Part shown: positions 8,277 to 16,940 of the stretch, piece by piece
Layout of the letters: each line of letters begins with the position of its first letter
How positions within the stretch are numbered: the first letter of the stretch is position 1
DNA from: Umezawaea sp049997955
Lineage (GTDB): Bacteria > Actinomycetota > Actinomycetes > Mycobacteriales > Pseudonocardiaceae
Direction of reading: 5' to 3'
DNA length: 64,000 bases
Assembly (NCBI GenBank): GCA_049997955.1
Contig: JAEBDY010000014.1
Span: forward strand, 248,001-312,000
The notes under the pieces: generated by a model
Databases searched by the model: none
What the model saw: only the letters and a program-made list of their open reading frames with translations
What the model was told of the DNA's origin: nothing
Made by a program: the position numbers and the translations under genes

Positions 8277-8759
8277 CACCAGCCACCCAGAACCCAACCC
8301 GCAGACACCCCACAGCCACTCCGGACTTCAGCCGCCTCCAGCGAGCGCGAGCGAACCGAGAGCAGTACAGCGCAACGAACTCTCAACGAGCGCAACAGCC
8401 AACACGAACCTGCGATCTCTCCCATCAGGCACCCGTGACCCACCAACAGGCACCCACCCAGAGGTCCCCCCATCGTGAGAACCCCCCAAATCCAACCTAC
8501 TCAAGGGGTCCGACAATTCCAGCGCCCCAACCACAGCGCTTGATCACCACAACACCCTGATCACCAACGCCAACACCGCAGCCTTCCACCCACGGCACCC
8601 CAACCACAGCAGCGCCCAACCACCGCAATGCCCCACCCACGGCACCCCCCACTACGGCAGCGCCCCACCACCGCAGCCCTCCAACCACCCCACCCCAACC
8701 ACTGCCCCCACCACAGCGCCCCATCACAAGAGCCCCACCACAAAGCCCCAAACACGACA
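8277..8759. other. Gene-poor, strand-skewed C/A-rich tract
   Basis: The plus strand is dominated by C and A, most strongly at 8570-8759, where imperfect units of the kind CCACCACNGCAGCGCCCCA recur. Open frames here translate to low-complexity Gly/Val/Trp or Pro/His/Thr strings with no SD and no family resemblance, so I call no gene. The skew already begins in the 3' half of the TetR gene. Confidence 0.6.
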
Positions 8760-8786
8760 ACGGCCCCGGTCAAAGACCGGGGCCGT
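8760..8786 (-). terminator. Intrinsic terminator of the Cys-rich peptide gene
   Basis: A perfect 12-base-pair stem, 8760-8771 with 8775-8786, and a three-base loop. Read on the minus strand it lies 12 bases after the stop codon of the 8799-8900 peptide gene and is followed by a T-containing stretch (tgtcgtgttt). Confidence 0.8.
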
Positions 8787-8798
8787 CGCCTTGTCACG

Positions 8799-8900
8799 TC
8801 AACAGCTCGAACAACACCCGCAACCTGGCCCGGTGCATCCACCACAGCAGTTGCAACCACCGAGCTGGGCCTGTTCCACCGTCGTGATCTCTACCGCCAT
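8799..8900 (-). CDS. 33-residue Cys-rich peptide (RiPP-precursor-like or metallothionein-like)
   Basis: A small frame below usual gene-calling limits. It encodes MAVEITTVEQAQLGG followed by an 18-residue tail with eight Cys, beginning CNCCGGCTGPGCGCC and ending SSC. GGGGAGG lies five bases before the ATG at 8900 (a second ATG at 8903 is adjacent), and a 12-bp terminator follows the stop, so the unit has both ends of a real gene. The short acidic leader ending in LGG before a Cys-dense segment resembles a double-Gly RiPP precursor; the CxC/CC/CxxC spacing also fits a metal-binding micropeptide. A possible promoter (TTGGGC, 17-base spacer, TACCTT) lies upstream; alternatively it is read from the DUF6319-like gene 140 bases upstream. 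No maturation enzyme is adjacent. Existence fairly sure, function not. Confidence 0.68.
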   Translation of the reverse strand: MAVEITTVEQAQLGGCNCCGGCTGPGCGCCSSC

Positions 8901-9039
8901 CATGGCCTCCCCGTGATCGAGCGGACCTCCAGCACCGAAGGTATTTCGACCTCACCGTCCGCCCAACCGCCAGGGAGGGGAAGTCCCCTCACCCGATCGC
9001 GGCCGGTTAATCACTGGTACGTCGCAGTACGTGGTCACC

Positions 9040-9708
9040 TCAGCCGGACAGCTCATCCAGTGCTCGTTGGGCGACTTCCAGTTCCGCGCGCAGTTGTTCG
9101 ACGCGGGCCAGGTGGGTTTCGCGGGCCGCGTTGAGCACCGCGTCGACCGCTGCCGCGACCTCCGGGTGCAGGAGCTTCGCGGCCTGGGCCACGGCGCTCG
9201 GGGTGAGGGCCGCTTGCCTGAGCGTGCGCTTGACGCCGACCAGGACCTCGGCCGCCCACTCGCCGTCGACGGTCGACGTGAGGGTGATGGTGACCTCGGC
9301 GGGCTTCACCCCCTTGCGGGCGGGCGTCGAGGCACGCGCGGGTGCGGCGACCGGCTTCGGCTTCTCCACCGGAGCAGGCGGGGCGGGCGTGTAGACGTGC
9401 TCGATCTCCGCCGGCTTCGGCGGTTCCGGCTCCTTGACCGGTGGCTTCACCGGCGCGGGCGCCTTCTTGCGCGGCGGCTTCTCCACCGTCAGCTCCGCCG
9501 GGGAGAAGGAGATCTCGTCGCGCTCCCCCGTCGGGCGGACCTGGATGAAGTCGCCCTCCTCCGGCTCGGTGAACGCGATCACCTTCGCCGATCGCCCGGC
9601 CTCCACCCCGACCGCGGCCGAGGTGAACCAGACGGCGGGCTGGCGCCCCTCGGCGAGCTCCGCGCGCAGGTGGTCGAGATCCTGCGGTGACAACGAGCTC
9701 TCTGCCAT
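9040..9708 (-). CDS. Conserved actinobacterial protein, DUF6319-like
   Basis: A 222-residue soluble protein in three parts: an N-terminal domain (about 1-75) with WFTSAAVGVEAGRSAKVIAF and GDFIQVRPTGERDEISFSPAEL, a Pro/Lys-rich linker (about 76-135), and a C-terminal helical segment (about 140-222) ending in a likely coiled coil. I associate this pattern with DUF6319 from memory, at moderate confidence. No catalytic motif is visible. SD not strong. The next feature downstream on the same strand is the Cys-rich peptide gene. Confidence 0.7.
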   Translation of the reverse strand: MAESSLSPQDLDHLRAELAEGRQPAVWFTSAAVGVEAGRSAKVIAFTEPEEGDFIQVRPTGERDEISFSPAELTVEKPPRKKAPAPVKPPVKEPEPPKPAEIEHVYTPAPPAPVEKPKPVAAPARASTPARKGVKPAEVTITLTSTVDGEWAAEVLVGVKRTLRQAALTPSAVAQAAKLLHPEVAAAVDAVLNAARETHLARVEQLRAELEVAQRALDELSG

Positions 9709-9756
9709 CTGCCCTCCAAGAACGATCTTGAAATTCCCATCCGGGTGCAGACTGCC

Positions 9757-10380
9757 TTATGGCACCGACAGTTTTGACATCGGCATCCGCGACAGCTGCC
9801 GGTCGTGCACGCGCCCGAGCGCCAACTGTGCGCCGAGCGCCCCCAGAAGGGCAAGCAGCATGTCCCACTGGCTGTCCCACACATCCCCTTGCGTGCCAAG
9901 GAAGTCCTCCGCCGACTCGCCCCCGATCACGGCGCCTGCCCACTCGACCAGCTCGTAGGCGGCGCTCACTCCGAGGCAGGTCGCGGTCACTAGGGTGAAC
10001 AGCCAGCCGCCCGCGCGCAGCGGGGTTCGGCGCAGCAGCAGCTCGCGGACGACGATCGCGGGCACGAAGCCCTGCACCACGTGCGCGAACCGGTCGTACG
10101 GGTTGCGCTGGAGTTCGAACAGGTCTCGGACGCGGAACCCGACGGGCACCTCGGCGTAGGTGTAGTGGGCGCCGAGCGCCAGCACTAGCGCGTGGCCGAC
10201 GATCAGCCAGCGGGTGAGCCTGGTCAGCGGGAACCGGCGGTGGGTCAGGAGCAGGATCGGCAGCGCGATGAGGATCGGGGCCACCTCCAGCGCCCACGTG
10301 CCGTAGCTCTTGGGCCCGATGGCCGACACGGCCACCGCCGCCACCACGAGTCCCACCTGGGCGATCGGTTCGCGTTCCAT
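9757..10380 (-). CDS. DUF2238 (YjdF-like) membrane protein
   Basis: A 207-residue membrane protein with six or so hydrophobic segments. The block YAEVPVGFRVRDLF, NPYDRFAHVVQGFVPAI and AAYELVEWAGAVIGG followed by FLGTQGDVWDSQWDM is the DUF2238/YjdF signature, with conserved H, E and D residues in the membrane. Function is unknown; family members occur in many bacteria. The start at 10380 (MEREP) is preceded by an AGGA element. A gap of about 210 bases separates it from the DUF1996 gene. Confidence 0.82.
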   Translation of the reverse strand: MEREPIAQVGLVVAAVAVSAIGPKSYGTWALEVAPILIALPILLLTHRRFPLTRLTRWLIVGHALVLALGAHYTYAEVPVGFRVRDLFELQRNPYDRFAHVVQGFVPAIVVRELLLRRTPLRAGGWLFTLVTATCLGVSAAYELVEWAGAVIGGESAEDFLGTQGDVWDSQWDMLLALLGALGAQLALGRVHDRQLSRMPMSKLSVP

Positions 10381-10592
10381 GCGGGAATCCTGCCCGCGCG
10401 GGTGCCGCCGGACCATGGGGGTTGCCGTACTGGTGCCGCCCGCCGCGTCGGCGGCGGCTCGGGCGGACCTGTCCGCGGTGGCACCCGCTCGTCCACACAG
10501 GACCGCGGTGGACTCCCGTCGAGGCAGCCCGCCGGGCCGCGCGGCACCGGCCGGTGGGTGAGCGCTCACCCACCGGCCGGTGTCCACTCCCG

Positions 10593-11522
10593 CTACGCGG
10601 GGTTCCCGTCGTTGCCGCACTTGCGGCCGGGGTTGATGCAGTTGGTCATCCGGCGTTGGAGTTCGTTCGGGTCCCAGGCGTTCATGAAGTCGCCGTGGAA
10701 CGTGTAGCCGGGGGCGTTCGTCGTGTTGACCCCGTTGACCGTCCCGCCGAGCGAGAGGCCACCGCCGTTCACCGGGTAGGTGATCAGCAGTTCGACGCGG
10801 GGCAGCACGACCGGGTGGGTGCTCGGGCAGCTGCCCGCCCAGAACACGACGTGGTCGCGGTGGTTGGCGGAGTCCAGGTTCCGGCCGTCCCAGCAGGTCG
10901 GGAAGTCCAGGTAGGTCTCCAGTTTGGTGCCCGCCGGACAGTTCATGAAGTTCGGGCTCGACGGGCTCTGCGTGGTGCACGACCAGCGCGCGGCCGGGTT
11001 CTCCGCGGGACTGGCCGCCTTGCTGTTGCCCACCACGTACCGCAGGCCCTGCGGCGGCGCCTTGGCCTGCGCCATGTCGTGGATGCCCTGGTAGTACACG
11101 GTCACGCTCTCGGGCGCGACCGGTTGGCCGTTCTTGTACACCGTGGGCACCCAGTACGCCGACAGGTCGGCGACCGGGTTGCAGTTCGTCGTCGCCGCCT
11201 TGAGCGACGTGGTGGTGGAGTTCGCGTTCGTCGACCTGTTGCCGAAGAACTCGTGGACGTGGGAGACGCCGGCCTGACCGGGGAACACGATGGGATCGTC
11301 GCCAGCCCGGTGGCTGCTGGCGCAGGTGACCCGGAACTCCGAGGCACCCGCGATCCCGACCTGGTCCCTGATGGCCTGCGCCTGCTGCTGGTCGACGGCA
11401 CCGGGGTGGTTGCCGTGCGCCGGTCCCGCTCCCGCGGGCTGGTAGGTCACGACCACGCCGATCGCCGCGATGGCGATCGTCGTGGCCGTGGCCCCGATCA
11501 GTCCTCGTAACCTCCTGCGCAT
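10593..11522 (-). CDS. Secreted DUF1996 protein
   Basis: A 309-residue secreted protein. A signal peptide (MRRRLRGLIG, then a hydrophobic core, cleavage near AGAGPAHG) precedes a DUF1996 domain: GVSHVHEFFGNRSTNA, AYWVPTVY, CWDGRNLDSANHRDHV and GDFMNAWDPNELQ are typical. DUF1996 is found in secreted fungal and actinobacterial proteins, often with carbohydrate-binding modules; its activity is not established. It lies directly downstream of the GH81 glucanase gene (36-base gap) and is probably co-transcribed, suggesting a shared role in glucan-rich substrates. Confidence 0.85.
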   Translation of the reverse strand: MRRRLRGLIGATATTIAIAAIGVVVTYQPAGAGPAHGNHPGAVDQQQAQAIRDQVGIAGASEFRVTCASSHRAGDDPIVFPGQAGVSHVHEFFGNRSTNANSTTTSLKAATTNCNPVADLSAYWVPTVYKNGQPVAPESVTVYYQGIHDMAQAKAPPQGLRYVVGNSKAASPAENPAARWSCTTQSPSSPNFMNCPAGTKLETYLDFPTCWDGRNLDSANHRDHVVFWAGSCPSTHPVVLPRVELLITYPVNGGGLSLGGTVNGVNTTNAPGYTFHGDFMNAWDPNELQRRMTNCINPGRKCGNDGNPA

Positions 11523-11558
11523 GTCGTGCTCCTCCTCAACCGGTGAGGCGGCGGCGGA

Positions 11559-14321
11559 TTACTGCCCGAACGAGAACCAGTTGACGTTGACGAAGTCGGC
11601 CGGTTGCCCGCTCGTGAAGGTCAGGTAGACGTCCTGCTTGCCGGTCAGCGGCGACATGTTCGCCGGGATCGTGCGCCAGCTCTGCCAGCCACCGGTGTTG
11701 CCGACGGCGAACGAGCCGAGCACGGTGCCGGTGGGGCTGCCCACGCGGACCTCGACCAGGCCGCTCACGCCGCCCGCGGCGCCGCTGGCGACCCGTGCGG
11801 TGAACTGCCGTCCGGTGGCGGAGCCGAAGTCGACCCCCCGGAACAGCGCCCAGTTGCCGTTGCCGAGCCCGGCGATGTTCTGCCCCGCGCCGGTGTCGGT
11901 CGTGGTCTCGGTGAGCACGCCGCTCTGCCCGTCGAACGACTCGGCCTGGATGGACGCGAACGCGTTGCGGCTACCAGGCGGGTTGGTCGTCGTGGTCGTC
12001 GTCGTGGTGGTCGTCGTCGTGGTGGTCGTGGACGTCGTCGGGATGACGCCACCGCCGCCGGAGTCCGTGCCGCTGCCCGCCGGACCGCGCCACGCGGTCG
12101 AGGACGCCGGAACGGACAGCGTCTGGCCGTCGGAGAAGCTCACCGTGGCCGTGGTGGTGCCGGGGTTGTAGGCCACGTAGGTCCGCGCGCCGTTCTTCGC
12201 CAGCACCGCGTACGTCGGGACGCTGGCGGTGACGGAGTGGTCGGGCGTGCCGTAGGTGTTCAGCGAGGTGATCCAGTGGTAGGCGTGCGCCCTGGAGTCA
12301 CCGGCCTCCGGTTCGAGGCCGCCGCCGTAGTTGGCGAGGGCCTGCGCCGGGTCGGCGATGGCGAGGAACTCGGTGATGACGTCCTTCCACTCCACCTCGG
12401 TGCCGCCGTTGGCCGCGCGCATCTCGGCGATGTTCTGCAGGATGTCGGCCTTCCACGCGCCGTGGTACAGCGACCCGCCGGTGATCGGCAGCATGTTGAT
12501 GCCGTGGATCTCCTCCGGGTTCGCGGTCCACCAGGTGCCGTACGTGCCACCGGCGCCCCAGACGATGCCGACCGTGCCGTGGTTGAACCCGGCCGGGAAG
12601 ACGGCGTTGTCCTTGTTGAACCAGTACTGCCCGATGGCGGCCTGCTGGGTCGTGTACAGGTAGATGCCCGCGTCGCGCAGCGTGTTGTCACCGGTCGCCT
12701 GGCCGAACAGCACGGCGGCGGTGGCGAACATCATCGACTCCGAGGAGGACTCCTCGTTGTTGCCGTGCGCGAAGCCCGCGTGGCCCGACGCCCAGTTCTG
12801 GCCCGCGTACGCGTCGAACGAGCGCAGGAACGGGAACCGGCTCTCGGAGCGGTCGTAGTTGTTGGCGTCCTTGACCAGCATCTTGATCATGCCGCCATAG
12901 CGGGCGTCCGACGCCCACGCCGGGTCGTGCTGCGCCACGATCGCCGCGGCCAGGATGTAGTAGCCGTAGTGGAAGTGGTGGTCGTTCAGCTCGCGGTCGG
13001 ACCCGAACGACGCCGGGTAGCCGATCAGCGTGTCCCACGTGCCGTCGTAGGCGAAGTGGCTGCCCGCCTCACCGGGCGTCGCGGTGAGCCAGTCGGTGAG
13101 CTTGTCGCGGACCATGCCGATCAGCCGGTCGCGGCCCGCCGTGTAGCCGATCTGGTTCGCGATGCGGGCCAGGTTCGACAGCCGGTTGAGCGCCTTGCCG
13201 GTCCAGTAGGTGTCCGTCGCGCCCTTCCACGGGTCGGCGGCGTTGAGCTCGGCGTCGATCTCGTTGCGCAGCCTGGTCTTGTCGGCCTGGCTGGACAGGG
13301 GCAGCGCGGGCAGCACGCCGCTGAACGCCTGGCGCGTGGTGAACGAGCCGCCCTCGCGCAACCGCATCTCGCCGCGCGGCGAGGTGTAGCGGTGCGGGGT
13401 GACGGCGTCCGTCGAGTTCAGCCACTGGTGGCGGTAGAGCGCCTGGAGCGTGCCGGTCTGCGTGCCCTGCTTGGCGACCGTGGTCGACGCGTAGGTCGCC
13501 GACGACTGCGCGGTGCCCGCGTTGTACGACCACGACACCTTGGTGTCGGTGACGAAGGAGAACGCGTACTTCTGGAACAGGGCCAGCGAGTCGCGGGACG
13601 GCAGCAGCGCCACGGAGAAGAAGGACGCGGCCGAGGTCGCCTCGGAACCGGACACGGTCCAGTTCGACGGCGAAAACAGGGCGTACTCGTGGCCGTTGAT
13701 CGTCACCCCGAGAACGCCGGGATTGTTGCTCCACACGGTGGCGGTCGCGTTGAACGCGACGCGGGCGTTGCCGCCCGTCGCCTCCGCGTAGACGAACGGC
13801 AGGCCGTGGCCGATGGTGGTGCGCAGGGTGCGGCCACCGGCGGTCCACAGTGGACTGACGGTCCAGTCCGACCAGCCGTCGACGGCGACGCCGGGGGCGT
13901 TGAGCCCGGAGACGCCGACGAACAGGTCGTCGCGGTGCAGCATCTCGTAGGCGGTGCCGTTGGCGACGATCGCCGCGGTGTTGGGGTAGCCGACGCCGAG
14001 GCCCTGGGCCTGGGCGTGGAACGACATCGGGTGGGCGTACAGGTTCTCGCCGTACGGGTTGCCCGCGTACCGCTGCCACACCAGGGAGGACCACCACTCG
14101 TTGGTGGGCACGGGCTGGCCCGCCATGCGCGCGGTGACCTTGGGGGTCACCGGGGCGCCGTCGGAGTTGGACGGTCCGGCGGCCCCGGCGGGCCGCTCGG
14201 TGGCGTAACTGCCTGCTCCCACCGCGACCGCGTTGGCGGCCGGGGGGAGTATCAGGGTGATCGCGGTGGCCGCGGCCAGTGCGGCGGCGAACGCCGCCAG
14301 GCGTGGTCGGGTCGAACGCAC
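11559..14321 (-). CDS. Secreted GH81 endo-beta-1,3-glucanase with C-terminal CBM6-like domain
   Basis: A 920-residue secreted enzyme: signal peptide at about 1-32, a GH81 catalytic region (about 35-740) with NDHHFHYGYYILAAA near 445 and the acidic NNEESSSESMM near 517, then a poly-Thr linker (a run of about 15 Thr), and a C-terminal CBM6-type beta-sandwich (about 790-920) ending in VNVNWFSFGQ. GH81 enzymes cut beta-1,3-glucan with inversion, typically fungal wall or callose. The GTG at 14321 is chosen because GGAGG precedes it and because the longer frame from 14372 would run through the operator. DUF1996 follows as probable operon partner. Confidence 0.9.
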   Translation of the reverse strand: MRSTRPRLAAFAAALAAATAITLILPPAANAVAVGAGSYATERPAGAAGPSNSDGAPVTPKVTARMAGQPVPTNEWWSSLVWQRYAGNPYGENLYAHPMSFHAQAQGLGVGYPNTAAIVANGTAYEMLHRDDLFVGVSGLNAPGVAVDGWSDWTVSPLWTAGGRTLRTTIGHGLPFVYAEATGGNARVAFNATATVWSNNPGVLGVTINGHEYALFSPSNWTVSGSEATSAASFFSVALLPSRDSLALFQKYAFSFVTDTKVSWSYNAGTAQSSATYASTTVAKQGTQTGTLQALYRHQWLNSTDAVTPHRYTSPRGEMRLREGGSFTTRQAFSGVLPALPLSSQADKTRLRNEIDAELNAADPWKGATDTYWTGKALNRLSNLARIANQIGYTAGRDRLIGMVRDKLTDWLTATPGEAGSHFAYDGTWDTLIGYPASFGSDRELNDHHFHYGYYILAAAIVAQHDPAWASDARYGGMIKMLVKDANNYDRSESRFPFLRSFDAYAGQNWASGHAGFAHGNNEESSSESMMFATAAVLFGQATGDNTLRDAGIYLYTTQQAAIGQYWFNKDNAVFPAGFNHGTVGIVWGAGGTYGTWWTANPEEIHGINMLPITGGSLYHGAWKADILQNIAEMRAANGGTEVEWKDVITEFLAIADPAQALANYGGGLEPEAGDSRAHAYHWITSLNTYGTPDHSVTASVPTYAVLAKNGARTYVAYNPGTTTATVSFSDGQTLSVPASSTAWRGPAGSGTDSGGGGVIPTTSTTTTTTTTTTTTTTTNPPGSRNAFASIQAESFDGQSGVLTETTTDTGAGQNIAGLGNGNWALFRGVDFGSATGRQFTARVASGAAGGVSGLVEVRVGSPTGTVLGSFAVGNTGGWQSWRTIPANMSPLTGKQDVYLTFTSGQPADFVNVNWFSFGQ

Positions 14322-14355
14322 AGGGAACCTCCAGCGGAGCAACAGGGACTCACAC

Positions 14356-14373
14356 TGTGAGAGCGCTCTCACA
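14356..14373. promoter_or_regulatory. LacI/CebR-type operator, perfect 18-base palindrome
   Basis: TGTGAGAGCGCTCTCACA is an exact palindrome 35 bases upstream of the glucanase start. It resembles the TGGGAGCGCTCCCA operators of LacI-family sugar repressors such as CebR, so glucan fragments probably control the GH81-DUF1996 unit. No LacI gene is in the window. Confidence 0.78.
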
Positions 14374-14450
14374 TTATCGATACGGTAAACCCGATGTGTC
14401 CGGCTGTCTACGATTTGTTTCGTTTGCGCGTCTTGACCGGAAAGTGAGGA

Positions 14451-14663
14451 CTACTCCTCTACCTCGTCCTCCGCGCCCCGCAACCGGTACTCGCACCCGT
14501 ACTCGACCGCGTACTGGAGGTCGTAGTGGTGCACGATCTTCGGCCCACCGTGCAGGTGGACGTGCGTCAGCGTCGGCTTCGGCTCGGCCTGCGGCTCGGC
14601 GTGCGAATCCACCCGGCCGTCCAGAGGCCCGCCGACGAAACGCACCACATAGGCATGAGTCAT
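14451..14663 (-). CDS. Small hypothetical protein (70 residues)
   Basis: Encodes MTHAYVVRFVGGPLDGRVDS followed by a His-rich middle (HVHLHGGPKIVHHYD) and an acidic end. The ATG at 14663 has a strong SD (GGGAGG). The start VRFVGGPLDG is reminiscent of small phage- and actinobacterial proteins of unknown role; I cannot assign a function. It is transcribed away from metG and toward the glucanase operator. Confidence 0.65.
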   Translation of the reverse strand: MTHAYVVRFVGGPLDGRVDSHAEPQAEPKPTLTHVHLHGGPKIVHHYDLQYAVEYGCEYRLRGAEDEVEE

Positions 14664-15360
14664 CGCGACCTCCCGTTCCACCACTCCACCGTCCGCACCA
14701 TCGTACGAGGACGAACCTCCGTTGTCGGTGATCCGCGCCCGTTTCCAGCCGGTTGGCTCACTCGCCAGGCGGGTCGAACCACAGGTCAGCAAGGCTGTCG
14801 AGCGTCCGCGCGGCCCTCCGCGGAATCTCGTGCGGATACCGGCGCGGAGCGCTTCGACCGTGGAGCGGCACAACCGCCGCGGCTGTTCCCGATCGATTTC
14901 CCGGTACCCGCGACCGCGCGGCGGGGCTTCACGCGCGATCAGATCGCCACGCGTCAGGAACACCCCCGCGACGGGGAATGCGCGCTCTTGCCGCGCCCCG
15001 CGTTCGCGGGTGCGAAGTCGATCGGCCCGGACGACTTCGCACCCGGCGGGACGATCAGGTGATCGCTCATGACCTCAGCGCGCACGACGCCCGTTTCCGG
15101 CACATCCGGACCCGCCAATCCGGAAAACCGGGAATTTGGTCCTACCAATCGCCGCCGAACCCTTGCCGCTGCCGCTCCACGCCGCCGAGCGGTGAACGCC
15201 TGCCGGTTTTCGGGCTCCGAATCCAGGGACGGCACCCCGTGCGGCACCGCTGCGGCCTCGACCCGCGTTGCCAGTTGCGCGCGCCGTTCCCGGTTGAGCC
15301 GCGACCCCGACGAGTTCGACGCGAAGGAGCGGGCGAGGCTCGCCCGGCTCCGACCTCGAC
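14664..15360. other. Intergenic region with a strong hairpin
   Basis: About 700 bases without a convincing gene. The open frames are Arg/Ser/Thr-rich shadows with poor codon bias, though the stretch before 15360 read on the plus strand (RDPDEFDAKERARLARLR) could be a gene remnant. A perfect 12-bp inverted repeat, 15008-15019 with 15033-15044 around a 13-base loop, is the only clear structure; its role is unknown. Confidence 0.5.
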
Positions 15361-15389
15361 GGCCCGGCGTCACGTTCTGACGCCGGGCC
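15361..15389 (-). terminator. Terminator of metG
   Basis: An 11-bp perfect stem, 15361-15371 with 15379-15389, and a seven-base loop, three bases beyond the metG stop codon. Confidence 0.75.
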
Positions 15390-15392
15390 CGA

Positions 15393-16841
15393 TCACCCCA
15401 GGCGCGGGAACACCGGGCTGATCGGGGCGCCGTCGCACTGCGCCGTGATCCGGGCGGCCGCCGACGGCAGGAACGGCGCGAGATGCCCGGCGAGGTCCCG
15501 GCACGTCGCGAGCAGCTCACCCAGCACCCCCGGCAGTTCCGGGCTCCGCTCCTTCGCGAGCACCCACGGCTTCGTGGCCTGGACGTAGCGGTTGGCCTCG
15601 TCGCCGATCCGCGTCACGGCCTCCACCGCCCGGCGGAAGTCGAACCCGGCCAACGCCCGGTCGATCGCGTCCGCGGCGTCGGCCCGCGCCTGCCGCAGGG
15701 CCGTGGCGCCGGGGTCGCCGCCGTGCGCCGGACCGAACTTGGCGATCATGGACACCGTGCGGTTGACCAGGTTGCCGATGTTGTTCGCCAGGTCCTCGTT
15801 GGCGCGGGCCACCAGCCGCTCCTCGGTGAAGTCCGTGTCGCCCGCCCGCGCCACCTCGCTGAGCAGCCACCACCGGACCGCGTCCGAGCCGTGGCGCGCG
15901 GCGATGTCGACCGGGTCCTCGGCGTCGCCCTCCGACTTGCTGATCTTGCGACCGCCCGCCGTCAGGTACTCGTGGACGAAGATCGTCGTCGGCAGCGCGA
16001 TCCCCGCGGACAGCAGCATCGCGAGCCAGTACACCGCGTGGAACCGGATGATGCCCTTGCCGATCACGTGCACCCGCTCGGGGCAGTCCTCCCACCAGTG
16101 CCGGAACCCGGCGTCGTCCGTGCCGTAGCCGGGGCCGGTGAGGTAGTTCGCGAGGGCGTCGAACCAGACGTACACGACCTGGCCGGGATCGCCGGGGACC
16201 GGGATCCCCCAGCCGCGGGCTCGTTCCGTGCTGCGGCTGACGCTGAAGTCCTCCAGCCCGGACCGGATGAACGACAGCACCTCCCGCTTGCGCGACAACG
16301 GTTCCACCCGCACCACGTCGTCGGCGACCAGCTCCTCCAACCGCTGCTGGTACTCGCCCAGCCGGAAGAACCAGTTGTCCTCGGTCACCTCCTCGGGCAC
16401 CGTCCCGTGCTCCGGGCACGTGCCACCGGCCAGTTCGTCGGAGGTGTAGAACACCTCGCAGCCGACGCAGTACAGCCCGGTGTAGTCGCGCCGGTAGAAG
16501 TCCGCGGCGCACGCCTCCCACAGCTTCCGCACACCCGGCGCGTGCCGCGGGTCGGAACTGGTGCGGACGAAGTCGTCGAACCGGACCTCCAGCGCCGCAC
16601 CGAGTTCGACGAACCGCTCGGCCACCTTCGCCACGTACTCGGCGGGCGACACCCCTTCGGCCTCGGCGCCGTGCACGTTCTTCAACGCGTTGTCGTCGGT
16701 CCCGGTCTGCGCCCGCACCTCGTCACCGCGCTGCCGCCGATGTCGAGCCAGCACGTCGACCTGCACGAGCTCCAACGCGTGCCCGATGTGCGGCTTCCCG
16801 TTGACGTACGGGATGGACGTGGTCACGGAGTAGCGGCTCAT
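15393..16841 (-). CDS. metG: Methionyl-tRNA synthetase
   Basis: A 482-residue class I aminoacyl-tRNA synthetase that charges tRNA-Met. The HIGH motif is PHIGHALE near residue 18, the zinc-knuckle part has YCVGCEVFY and CPEH, and the KMSKS loop is GRKISKSEG near residue 300. The C-terminal anticodon-binding helices end the protein; no extra tRNA-binding (Arc1p-like) domain is present. The ATG at 16841 follows GGGAAAGG; a longer frame from 16880 only covers the leader. Whether it is the only MetRS of the organism cannot be told. Upstream lies a Met-codon leader peptide with attenuator-like hairpins, which would tie expression to Met-tRNA charging. Confidence 0.93.
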   Translation of the reverse strand: MSRYSVTTSIPYVNGKPHIGHALELVQVDVLARHRRQRGDEVRAQTGTDDNALKNVHGAEAEGVSPAEYVAKVAERFVELGAALEVRFDDFVRTSSDPRHAPGVRKLWEACAADFYRRDYTGLYCVGCEVFYTSDELAGGTCPEHGTVPEEVTEDNWFFRLGEYQQRLEELVADDVVRVEPLSRKREVLSFIRSGLEDFSVSRSTERARGWGIPVPGDPGQVVYVWFDALANYLTGPGYGTDDAGFRHWWEDCPERVHVIGKGIIRFHAVYWLAMLLSAGIALPTTIFVHEYLTAGGRKISKSEGDAEDPVDIAARHGSDAVRWWLLSEVARAGDTDFTEERLVARANEDLANNIGNLVNRTVSMIAKFGPAHGGDPGATALRQARADAADAIDRALAGFDFRRAVEAVTRIGDEANRYVQATKPWVLAKERSPELPGVLGELLATCRDLAGHLAPFLPSAAARITAQCDGAPISPVFPRLG

Positions 16842-16854
16842 CACTGCCTTTCCC

Positions 16855-16940
16855 GGCCCCCACGGCACGAACAGGCCCACAGGGGCCTCCTCGTCGACGG
16901 GTCAGGACGTGCGGAGGAGGCCGGACGACATCATCCGGCC
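16855..16940 (-). promoter_or_regulatory. Candidate ribosome-mediated attenuator in the metG leader
   Basis: On the minus strand four segments give mutually exclusive hairpins. 1:2 pairs 16934-16940 with 16919-16925 (7 bp) and holds both tandem Met codons in its loop. 2:3 pairs 16914-16922 with 16884-16892 (9 bp) and has the leader stop codon in its loop. 3:4 pairs 16883-16888 with 16873-16878 (6 bp, four-base loop), or alternatively 16882-16887 with 16855-16860 next to the metG SD. Stalling at Met would favour 2:3 and expression. There is no clear U-tract, so the end effect may be translational. Confidence 0.6.

Noticed and set aside
8497..8760. 87-residue minus-strand frame rich in Gly/Val/Trp with two Cys near its start
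   Set aside because: Composition follows the C/A-skewed repeat tract, no SD, no similarity to known small proteins.
12001..12045. Simple-sequence repeat of GTC/GTG type as a mobile or CRISPR-like array
   Set aside because: It is in-frame coding for the poly-Thr linker of the GH81 enzyme.
15069..15380. 103-residue plus-strand frame before the metG terminator
   Set aside because: No SD and Ser/Thr/Arg-rich; only the last 20 residues look protein-like, so at most a remnant.
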